The position numbers and the translations under genes are program-made. Source: a virus. From it: a stretch of DNA of 31,690 nucleotides. The notes below the pieces were generated by a model. The model saw nothing but the letters and a program-made list of their open reading frames with translations, searched no databases and was not told the origin of the DNA. The stretch spans positions 1 to 31,690 of the IMG/VR virus record IMGVR_UViG_3300036884_000181, one strand, 5' to 3'. Below are positions 12,534 to 19,259 of the stretch, piece after piece (position 1 is the stretch's first letter; each line of letters begins with the position of its first letter).

Positions 12534-12565
12534 AAAAAGAGCGCAGGCCTGGCCGCCTGCGCTCT
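12534..12565 (-). terminator. Rho-independent terminator of the late operon
   Basis: An 11-bp perfect stem, AGAGCGCAGGC (12538-12548) with GCCTGCGCTCT (12555-12565), and a 6-base loop are followed on the minus strand by a T tract (12538-12534). It lies 25 bases after the papain-like gene, the last gene of the late operon. Confidence 0.85.
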
Positions 12566-12573
12566 CACTTTAC

Positions 12574-12589
12574 CGTTTCTGCAGAAACG
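12574..12589. promoter_or_regulatory. parS-like palindrome, copy 4
   Basis: CGTTTCTGCAGAAACG is a perfect palindrome, identical to copy 1. It begins at the base next to the TAG stop of the papain-like gene and precedes the late terminator. The 109-bp spacing to copy 3 mirrors the spacing of the two terminators. Confidence 0.6.
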
Positions 12590-13324
12590 CTACTGGATAA
12601 TCCAGAGGTCGGTTACCTTCGACCGTGTGAAGTACCCCTTCGGGATATAGCAATATCCTTTGTCGCCCCAAGTGATATTCCAGGAGTTCTTCACGATGGC
12701 GTGCTCAGGCGTGTACCCAAACACTGCCATGCAGTGCCCGCCGAGTTTCTCTTCTCCTCTGCGAGGCATGGGAACTTTGCCTGTCTTGGCTACAGCATCA
12801 CTCTCGAATGACTCAAAGAGAATGCCTCCCCAAACTACGGCAAACCCTGCGTAGATCGAAGCGCACATCTCTTGCCAGGTATGTAACCTGTGATAGGAAT
12901 TGATCTTGAAAGCCAGAGCGTCTTTGACCGCCGTCGCTGTCGGAGGTGTCCTGTAAGAGAGATCCGTGTACGAATCGTCGACCTCCAGGCAGCAGCCTCG
13001 TTTGAGAAACGCCCTCATGCCATCCTTGATCATGGCGCCGTTATCTACGCCGGTGCTGTGCTCCAGATCCAACTCATTCCAATATTCATCGGCTGGGCTG
13101 AAAATAAACCGGTTGGTCTTCCACTTGTACTCCAATACAGCCGTGGCGCCAAAGCCAGTGCAGGCGCCCTGGTCGAGTTGGTCCCGGACAGGGCTGGTGG
13201 GACGTAGATCCCAACTTACCGGATACCCACTAAGTGTAAAACCGATATCCCTGGCCAGGAAATCGACCTTACTCTCCGGGCTGGGAATTAGACCGTACTT
13301 TCTTCCTAATCGACTTTCTTTCAT
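12590..13324 (-). CDS. Papain-like (C1 family) cysteine peptidase
   Basis: The start at 13324 is supported by GAAAGGATAAAA. The 244-residue protein keeps the full papain triad: Q49 and C55 in RDQLDQGACTGFGA, H197 in GGHCMAVFGY and N213 in KNSWNITWGDKGYCYIP. The first motif is the bacterial QxxxGACxGF variant. There is no signal peptide. The gene follows the GH25 muramidase by 11 bases and ends the late operon. A role as second lytic enzyme cutting peptides, or in processing virion proteins, is plausible. C1 peptidases are unusual in phage lysis cassettes, where CHAP or NlpC/P60 domains are the norm. Alternatively it is cargo acting on host proteins. Confidence 0.85.
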   Translation of the reverse strand: MKESRLGRKYGLIPSPESKVDFLARDIGFTLSGYPVSWDLRPTSPVRDQLDQGACTGFGATAVLEYKWKTNRFIFSPADEYWNELDLEHSTGVDNGAMIKDGMRAFLKRGCCLEVDDSYTDLSYRTPPTATAVKDALAFKINSYHRLHTWQEMCASIYAGFAVVWGGILFESFESDAVAKTGKVPMPRRGEEKLGGHCMAVFGYTPEHAIVKNSWNITWGDKGYCYIPKGYFTRSKVTDLWIIQ

Positions 13325-13335
13325 TTTTATCCTTT

Positions 13336-14244
13336 CTATACCGACCAAATAACTTCTACAAAATTTTCGCCCATGTAATGAGCGGCGAAATAATTCCCAT
13401 CCGCGTCCCGAAACCAGCAGCTATCCCCGGCGATCTCCGTCACATTCACCTGGTCGCCTGCCTTCAGTTGGGCTACCACCGGGTATTTTGTCCCTGGCCC
13501 GGTCCTCTTATTTAACGTGGGCGCCGTGATCTGGACCTTGAACAGTATGATCTCCGGAGTGACCGGTATGACTGGCGCCGGCGTAATCGGCGCTGCGCCG
13601 ATCCCAAACAATACGTCCAGATCCTCCTCCGTTCCATCGAACCAATCGCTGTCGACCGGCGTCTGGATGCCTGGCGTCTGCGATTCTCCCCACTGCCAGA
13701 TCTGCCACTTTCCGGCAGCGACCCAATCCCTGGGTAAGGTCGGCTTTATCACTCCATAATGCGCCACCCACACCGGATATTTGCTCCATTGTCCTGGCGT
13801 CACCCACACATCCCACCAACTCGCCCGCGTGTAAATGGTTGGGGTGATCCCGGTGGCCGCCTCAATCGCAACCAGCCATTGCGCCAGCCCGGCTGAGTAA
13901 GTTGCGATGCTGGGCGGCACGATCGTATGTTTGATCCCCTGGTCGTCTACCCAGGTCGATTCCTCGCAGTCCAACCCAATCCAGCCAGGCTTTTGTGAAG
14001 GAATCAGAGAGGAAAAGATTTTCAAGAAGGCGATGATCTGCTGGTTGGCGTCCATGTCCGGCTGGTAAAAATGCCAGATTCCGGCGCGCAGTCCCACGCT
14101 CTGGGCTCCGGCAAATTTAATGCGGAAAGTCGGATCCTCGATAACCCCCTGGGAAGATTTGATCAGGATCGCCGATACGTTCGCTTTAAGTAACGCCCAA
14201 TCGGTGATCACGTTCCATTGGGAAACATCCACAATTTTCAGCAT
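13336..14244 (-). CDS. GH25 muramidase endolysin with C-terminal SH3b domain
   Basis: The 302-residue enzyme begins directly with the GH25 fold: VDVSQWN (D6), GWIGLDCEE (D92, E94), WQIWQWG (about 180-186) and the late Asp in VDSDWFDG (D200). It hydrolyses the bond between N-acetylmuramic acid and N-acetylglucosamine. A Pro-rich linker (about 216-232) leads to an SH3b-like wall-binding domain with LNKRTGPGTKYPVV and GDQVNVTEIAGDSCWFRD. There is no signal peptide, so it depends on a holin. GGAGGTAAG precedes the start, and this site overlaps the end of the 25-residue membrane-protein gene. Confidence 0.9.
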   Translation of the reverse strand: MLKIVDVSQWNVITDWALLKANVSAILIKSSQGVIEDPTFRIKFAGAQSVGLRAGIWHFYQPDMDANQQIIAFLKIFSSLIPSQKPGWIGLDCEESTWVDDQGIKHTIVPPSIATYSAGLAQWLVAIEAATGITPTIYTRASWWDVWVTPGQWSKYPVWVAHYGVIKPTLPRDWVAAGKWQIWQWGESQTPGIQTPVDSDWFDGTEEDLDVLFGIGAAPITPAPVIPVTPEIILFKVQITAPTLNKRTGPGTKYPVVAQLKAGDQVNVTEIAGDSCWFRDADGNYFAAHYMGENFVEVIWSV

Positions 14245-14245
14245 C

Positions 14246-14323
14246 TTACCTCCAGAATATTACAAAATAGAGATCCAGCAGCCAGAGAATAAAAAGAAAA
14301 ATCCCAAACAGCAGCCAGTCCAT
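14246..14323 (-). CDS. Tiny membrane protein (25 aa), possible lysis peptide
   Basis: ATG 14323 to TAA 14248 encodes an almost fully hydrophobic 25-residue peptide (MDWLLFGIFLFILWLLDLYF...), one transmembrane helix. Its stop overlaps the ribosome binding site of the muramidase. Upstream, a hairpin ACCCCCA/TGGGGGT (14325-14345) places AAAGGA in its loop. Position directly before the endolysin suggests a holin, antiholin or coupling peptide. The short length keeps confidence moderate. Confidence 0.5.
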   Translation of the reverse strand: MDWLLFGIFLFILWLLDLYFVIFWR

Positions 14324-14344
14324 TACCCCCATCCTTTCTGGGGG

Positions 14345-14488
14345 TTATCTTAGGAACCTGCCCAGGTGCGGCAGTCCTGCAAGCAGGTATGGTAGTTTAT
14401 GGATGATCTGGCACTCCAACGCCAGACAGTGCACCGGCAGGTGCGGTCTCCGGCAAAAAATCCCAATCCAGAAAATTATCTGTTTCAT
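14345..14488 (-). CDS. Small Cys/His-containing protein (47 aa)
   Basis: A good AGAAAGGAAACT site precedes ATG 14488, just after the stop of the receptor-binding gene (14499). The peptide starts with a short hydrophobic run (MKQIIFWIGIF), then has Cys and His in close spacing (C12, H17, H21, C22, C27, H31 approximately) and a basic end. It could be a small membrane-associated protein of the lysis region. A longer frame to 14572 only overlaps the previous gene. Confidence 0.4.
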   Translation of the reverse strand: MKQIIFWIGIFCRRPHLPVHCLALECQIIHKLPYLLAGLPHLGRFLR

Positions 14489-14498
14489 AGTTTCCTTT

Positions 14499-16277
14499 CT
14501 AGTATTTCGTCTGCTCCGCCTCAACATAGGTTGTGCATACCTGGTAACCTGAACTGCTGCCATTATGACCATTTAATACCAGTTCAATCAGGTGATAGCC
14601 GCTACCGGTCACCGTAATGCTGCTCATCGTATATTCCGTGTCGTAGGTACCTGATGAGTAGGTATCGAATCCCGTCGCTACGACGATTCCATCCACCCAC
14701 AGGTCAAAGATTCCTCCGACAGTATACTTGTAACCATGCCACAGGAAGTTGTACGTTCCTGCTTCTAGGTACATTTGCACTTGCCACCGGTCTTTATCCG
14801 CGGCGCCTGTACTGGCTTTTACATAAAATCCAAATTGAATTTGACTACCGGTATTGGTGATAGCCAGGGTCTTAGAACTCCCATCTGAGCCAAAGAGCAG
14901 GAACTCTTGGGCCAGCTTGATCGCGCTTCTCGGGAACAGCGGCCGGCTCCCGGTCGTGTTGTACCCAGGCGCAGCCGCACCCAGGCTGGCATCGGCAATG
15001 CTAAGGTAGATCGTCGTGGTGGTATTATCCGCAACCGTGGCTGCCAGGTACCAGGTGATGGCATCAGCGGCAGTGCACATATAGATTTTTCTTCCCGTCG
15101 TTCCGTAAGGACCAAGCGGCAGCGGCACGGTTATCTGCTTGTGCGAGGCATCCACCGTTACACTATTGCTCGTTGTATTGGGCAACGTCTCTCCCTCGCT
15201 GTCCACGAAGGTAATTTTTACAGAATGTTGCCCATTATCGCAGTTTCCACTGGCAGTATTAACCAATGATATTGTTACACTTGGATAGATCCAAATTTCT
15301 TTGATTGCACCTAATATTTTTCGACTGGTAAAACTGTCGCTAATTTCTGGTTCTGGCCCAAAGATAATTTGGCGAGTAATGCCAGTCGTTTTAAAAGATA
15401 TCAAGTCAAAATATCCATAATAATAACCGCCGATAACAATTTTAACAGTGGCGGCATTTGACGGTGCCTGAAGCAATTTTGTTTGTTGCACCCAATTGCC
15501 TGTCGTGGATATATTTACATAATCCGTCCTGATTAATGCTGATCCGGCCGTGTACCAATTGATCAGGGATGGCCCCCCACTGCCTAAGATGGCTTTTTGC
15601 ATCATTGTAAATTGATAATATTGAGAACCGCTGACGTTGATTATCTGGCTGATATTTGAACCGTAAGGTACGTTGGCGCAATAATTATCGGAATATCCTG
15701 GGGTGGCTACTTGCGGCGATCCAACCGTTGTCCAATTGGTAAAATTACCTGTCTCAAAATTCCCATTGAGTGTTAATTCAGTGTTATTAGTTCCGTCCAT
15801 ATAAGTCAATGCCAGACTGGGAATGGTTTTCCCATTCTCGAACATCATCTCATAGCGCCCGTACCTGGCGTTTGCGCCGTTGATGTCCGTGGCGTAGTGC
15901 CGCAGCGCGTACCTTGTCCCGTTCAAGTTCAGACCGGTCGCATCCCCCACCCCGTCCCCGTTTGCCCATACCAGCGCCCCGCCTCCAAACCCCGCCTGGA
16001 GCTGCCCGTTCAGCACTTCCCCCACCTTGATCAGCCAGCTTCCAAACGTTTCCCCCGCCGCACTCATAAAGCTCCCGTTCGCGTCCGGGTCCGTCGGGTT
16101 GCTCCCGCTCAGCAGCGCCAAAAACCTCCCCGCCCGCATATCCCCCATATTGTCCGTCCCCAGCTCGTCCAGCGCATTCACATTCACGTTGCGCTGTTCC
16201 ACGATCGACAGCCTCCGCTTCAGCTTCTCGATCTCGGCTTGCAGGTTAATATCGTCGGCGTTTCTTAATTCAACCAT
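14499..16277 (-). CDS. Tail fibre / receptor-binding protein with carbohydrate-binding-like modules
   Basis: ATG 16277, seven bases after GGGAG, overlaps the stop of the upstream gene (TGATG). The 592-residue protein begins with a coiled coil (about 7-35, DDINLQAEIEKLKRRLSIVEQ), typical of trimeric tail proteins. A Gly/Ala-rich region (MSAAGETFGSWLIKVGEVLNG) follows. The centre contains ELTLNGNFETGNFTNWTTVG, the opening of a CBM4/9-like jelly-roll. The C-terminal part has further beta-rich modules ending in SSGYQVCTTYVEAEQTKY. Base composition changes sharply: the first third (15.9-16.28 kb) is GC-rich, while 15.24-15.85 kb is AT-rich. It lies between the baseplate genes and lysis genes, as expected for a host-recognition protein. 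Confidence 0.75.
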   Translation of the reverse strand: MVELRNADDINLQAEIEKLKRRLSIVEQRNVNVNALDELGTDNMGDMRAGRFLALLSGSNPTDPDANGSFMSAAGETFGSWLIKVGEVLNGQLQAGFGGGALVWANGDGVGDATGLNLNGTRYALRHYATDINGANARYGRYEMMFENGKTIPSLALTYMDGTNNTELTLNGNFETGNFTNWTTVGSPQVATPGYSDNYCANVPYGSNISQIINVSGSQYYQFTMMQKAILGSGGPSLINWYTAGSALIRTDYVNISTTGNWVQQTKLLQAPSNAATVKIVIGGYYYGYFDLISFKTTGITRQIIFGPEPEISDSFTSRKILGAIKEIWIYPSVTISLVNTASGNCDNGQHSVKITFVDSEGETLPNTTSNSVTVDASHKQITVPLPLGPYGTTGRKIYMCTAADAITWYLAATVADNTTTTIYLSIADASLGAAAPGYNTTGSRPLFPRSAIKLAQEFLLFGSDGSSKTLAITNTGSQIQFGFYVKASTGAADKDRWQVQMYLEAGTYNFLWHGYKYTVGGIFDLWVDGIVVATGFDTYSSGTYDTEYTMSSITVTGSGYHLIELVLNGHNGSSSGYQVCTTYVEAEQTKY

Positions 16278-17293
16278 CACAGATCTCCCTTCAGGGTCAT
16301 CGAGACCGTATTATCGCTCTCGTCGTAGGCCATCGCCGTGATCCGCATCACTCCTCGCCAGCCATGCCCGCCCCCCGGCAGCCACAGGTTCGCCGCCTGG
16401 ATGACCAATGAATTGCCTAGCCTCAAATACGAGAAGGCGCTCTCCATCACCTTCACCGTCAGGATCAGGTGCGGCTTGCTCGCCCCGATCAGGGGCGCCG
16501 TCAGGGCCGCGTTGACGTTGTCCTGCAGGACGCTCAGCGAGGTCGCCCCGCTGAACTGCTGTACCGTCGACCGCAGCCGGTACGTGCTGATCGAATCCGG
16601 CACCCCGGTCGGCGGCGTGGTCAGGCGCGACGACTTGGAGCTCTGGTCGCTGATCCCGATCATCCGGTTCCAAATCTCCCCGTCCACCTGGGCGTCCGTG
16701 ATCTCCATATTGGCGTTGGGTCCATCGTGCAGCAGCCAGCCGGTATCTATCCCCAGCCGCTGTTTGAAATCAAGGTACAGCGTCAGGTGGTTATCCACCC
16801 CGCGCTCCGGCCGCAGGTTCATCTCCATCCCGGCCCGCCCGGCTAGCTCGATCAGCAGGTCCCACACCGGGCGCATATCGTAGACCTCAGTCCGCGTCCC
16901 GCCCGAGTTATCCACGTCGCCCATCTGGATCCCTAGTTTTTCGGTCGCATTGGCCATCGCCAGGAGCTGCGTAGCGATACTTCCTGCGCTGCCCGTCAGG
17001 ATCGCCGCCGCTTCCAGGCTGCGCACTTTCAACAAATATCCAGCGTTGTACAGAGACAATCTTACCGGCGGGATGGCGCCCCAGGGCGTGTCGATCATCC
17101 CGCACCAGGCTGGCAGTGTGGCATGCTCTACCAGAGCCAGCCGGCCGAACTGCAGCCAGCTATTCGACGCGTCCGTCGCGCTGATATCTACCGTGGTCTG
17201 GCCGCCCGCGTTGATCGCCCAGCCCCGGCTGCACGGCGCGTGGATCTCCCCCGCGCTCGACTCGTCCAGATTAAAGACCACGATCCTGCTCAT
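16277..17293 (-). CDS. Tail baseplate protein, Gp37/Tal-like
   Basis: The 338-residue protein starts MSRIVVFNLDESSAGEIHAP and has beta-strand-rich sequence with SRGWAINAGGQTTVDIS, LEHATLPAWCGMIDTPWG, a central WDLLIELAGRAGMEMNLRPE and a C-terminal RITAMAYDESDNTVSMTLKG. The last phrase resembles the ends of siphophage tail proteins that cap the tail tip. Position between the Dit-like protein and the receptor-binding protein fits a tail-associated hub or baseplate protein. No lytic domain is visible. The ribosome binding site is AAGATAAAG, and the 5' leader carries the CACAGAT repeats. Confidence 0.65.
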   Translation of the reverse strand: MSRIVVFNLDESSAGEIHAPCSRGWAINAGGQTTVDISATDASNSWLQFGRLALVEHATLPAWCGMIDTPWGAIPPVRLSLYNAGYLLKVRSLEAAAILTGSAGSIATQLLAMANATEKLGIQMGDVDNSGGTRTEVYDMRPVWDLLIELAGRAGMEMNLRPERGVDNHLTLYLDFKQRLGIDTGWLLHDGPNANMEITDAQVDGEIWNRMIGISDQSSKSSRLTTPPTGVPDSISTYRLRSTVQQFSGATSLSVLQDNVNAALTAPLIGASKPHLILTVKVMESAFSYLRLGNSLVIQAANLWLPGGGHGWRGVMRITAMAYDESDNTVSMTLKGDL

Positions 17294-17314
17294 TCTTTAT
17301 CTTTTCCCTTAATT

Positions 17315-17344
17315 CTTATCTGTGCCCATCTGTGTTCATCTGTG
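17315..17344. repeat. Three tandem 10-bp units (CACAGAT type)
   Basis: Read on the minus strand the units are CACAGATGAA, CACAGATGGG and CACAGATAAG. They fill the short gap between the stop of the Dit-like gene and the next start. Similar CACAGAT-rich repeats recur, to my knowledge, in intergenic DNA of environmental bacteria. Their presence in phage DNA suggests capture from a host repeat family. No function is evident. Confidence 0.65.
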
Positions 17345-17345
17345 G

Positions 17346-19259
17346 CTAAAGTTGTCTTGGCAGCCAGCTCAGCGCTATCGTTAGGTTGCCCTGGTTCGTG
17401 AGCGCCGCCGCCAGTGTGTTGGCGCCAGGCGCCAGGCGGATCCACACGTCCCGCCCGCCGTCGTCCGGCGTCAGCGCCCCGTGCACGTTCACCCCGTCGC
17501 AGCTCAACAGGTAATTCTCTCCATCTACCACCAGCGTGCGATTCAAGATCATCGGGTAGATCAGCGTTATCATGTCTCCGGTGGTCTGGTTTTGCAGCGC
17601 GATGTTCAGGTGGATCTGGTTAACCTGTCCCAACAGCGCTCCCACCGGCAGGTTGCCCGAGGTGAACGTCACCGTGGCCGTGCCGATCTCCAGGTCCGCC
17701 TCGGCGCCGGTCACGGCTTTTAGGCTGCCGGAGAGCAGGAAGCGCAGGGAGTTGACCCCGATCGTATCGCCGGTATGGCTGATCGCCGTCCAGCTATTCA
17801 AGGTCCCTGGAATGGATTCATTCCACACCTGGCTCCAGCTCGACCCGTTCACGCTCTTCTGCAAGGCCGCCAGCGCCGGCCAGCTTGTTGTTGTGGCCCG
17901 TTTGCTGCCGGTCGACGTGATCGATGCGATTCCGCCCGCGCAGTCCATCTGCCAGGCAATCGTGGCCGTTTCATTCTGCAACCGACCGCTCAGTGTCCAG
18001 CAGGCTTCCAGCATCCCGGCCACCAGGTTGCCGGATCCCCCATTCTGCGTGTATAGATAGGTAGTGCTCTGATCGCCTTTTTTGGTGATGGATGGCTTCC
18101 AACTGCCCGGCCGGCTGGTGTTGGTGGGGTCCTGGAACCCGGTCGTGGCGCTGTAGACCCAGCTGCTGTTAGAGCTGTTGGTCAGGTCGAATAGAGGTTT
18201 ATTGTCATCGTAATGCGCATTGGTTGCCGCCGGGTCCGTCGCAGAGGAATTGCCGTACAGGATATAAATGACGTTTTGGATGTGCTTGAAAGTATCCCCG
18301 GCCGCATGCGCCTGCTGCGTGGTGCCCAGGACGCCCCGCGCAATCACGCTCACTGTGTAAAGCGCCACGTTTTTCCCGGAATATTTGAACCATTCCGTGC
18401 CGTGGTACAAGATCCCTGCCGCCGGCATCGCCGTCAAGGCGGCCTTGTTGTTGGCCGTGGGTTGGAACACCAGCAAGGTCACCCCTCCGCCGCTGGACAC
18501 CGGGGTCAGCAGCGTGAGGGAGTAGCCCGGGTCGAAATTGAGGTTGAACCACACGTTGGTCGCCGCGTTGTTTGGGTTCGGGATCCAGCGGGACACTTCC
18601 ACGTCGTTGACAATGATGCGCAGATCGTAACCGCTGGCCAGCATGTACCCGGAGCTGACCAGGGTCGCGGTATTCAGCGTGATACACCACGGCCGGCTGC
18701 CGTATTTGATCGCGGGCGGGTTGACCAGTTGGTAGAGCTGCTGGTACAACCAGCCGCTGGTTACGCTGGTGGGGGTGATGCTGAGCGACAGGCGCGTCAT
18801 TACCGTACCGCTCACCGTGATCCCCTTGGTCCCTCCGGATCCGGTCGGCGACCAGCTATCCGTTTCTGCGGAAACGGCCTGCCAGGCTGCCGGTCCGGAT
18901 TGCAGCACCGCCGTATACAAGGTCTGGTCATTGTTCGGGACCAGCGAGGTCACCGTGGCGGTCAACTGGTAATCGACGCCATTGTCCAGCGTTATTACCA
19001 GGACCCCGGTCGTGCCCGGTTTCAGGGCTGCTTTCAACGTCTGGCACAGTACGAAACGGTTGGCGTAGTTTTGTATCCGGATGACAACCGGGATGCCTCG
19101 CGCCTCTCCGAAATATGCCCCCGACCAGGTCGGGTCGTTTTTCATCTGTTGCAGGAAGGCCAGGTCAGCGTTAGGCAGGCTGTTCACGTCGACCACGGCT
19201 GCTTGGTAGCTGCTGTTATTCAGGACGAACCCGTTGAACGTTTTGACGATGGCTGCCAT
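17346..19259 (-). CDS. Distal tail protein (Dit-like, large)
   Basis: The start at 19259 overlaps the tape measure stop (TAATG); a longer frame to 19598 is only overlap. The 637-residue product begins MAAIVKTFNGFVLNNSSY. It carries beta-rich N-terminal domains (GIPVVIRIQNYANRFVLCQTLKAALK and LTATVTSLVPNNDQTLYTAVLQSGP), as in siphophage distal tail proteins. Further beta-sandwich modules follow, and a C-terminal domain with MILNRTLVVDGENYLLSCDG, HGALTPDDGGRDVWIRLAPGAN and LTIALSWLPRQL, the usual end of Dit/phage-tail proteins. Codons for AVSAETDSW overlap parS-like copy 5 (18861-18876). Position after the tape measure supports the role in the tail-tip hub. Confidence 0.75.
   Translation of the reverse strand: MAAIVKTFNGFVLNNSSYQAAVVDVNSLPNADLAFLQQMKNDPTWSGAYFGEARGIPVVIRIQNYANRFVLCQTLKAALKPGTTGVLVITLDNGVDYQLTATVTSLVPNNDQTLYTAVLQSGPAAWQAVSAETDSWSPTGSGGTKGITVSGTVMTRLSLSITPTSVTSGWLYQQLYQLVNPPAIKYGSRPWCITLNTATLVSSGYMLASGYDLRIIVNDVEVSRWIPNPNNAATNVWFNLNFDPGYSLTLLTPVSSGGGVTLLVFQPTANNKAALTAMPAAGILYHGTEWFKYSGKNVALYTVSVIARGVLGTTQQAHAAGDTFKHIQNVIYILYGNSSATDPAATNAHYDDNKPLFDLTNSSNSSWVYSATTGFQDPTNTSRPGSWKPSITKKGDQSTTYLYTQNGGSGNLVAGMLEACWTLSGRLQNETATIAWQMDCAGGIASITSTGSKRATTTSWPALAALQKSVNGSSWSQVWNESIPGTLNSWTAISHTGDTIGVNSLRFLLSGSLKAVTGAEADLEIGTATVTFTSGNLPVGALLGQVNQIHLNIALQNQTTGDMITLIYPMILNRTLVVDGENYLLSCDGVNVHGALTPDDGGRDVWIRLAPGANTLAAALTNQGNLTIALSWLPRQL
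18861..18876. promoter_or_regulatory. parS-like palindrome, copy 5
   Basis: CGTTTC-TGCG-GAAACG lies within the Dit-like gene and encodes V-S-A-E-T in the same frame as copies 1 and 2. It is the only copy in the structural region and far from the parB genes. The outer flanks differ (ATC on the left, GC on the right), and it matches the others better when inverted. Confidence 0.55.

Noticed and set aside
12999-13011. CGTTTGAGAAACG in the papain-like gene
   Set aside because: The half-sites are separated by three bases and lack the C/G of GTTTC-GAAAC, so the spacing is wrong for the five-copy motif.
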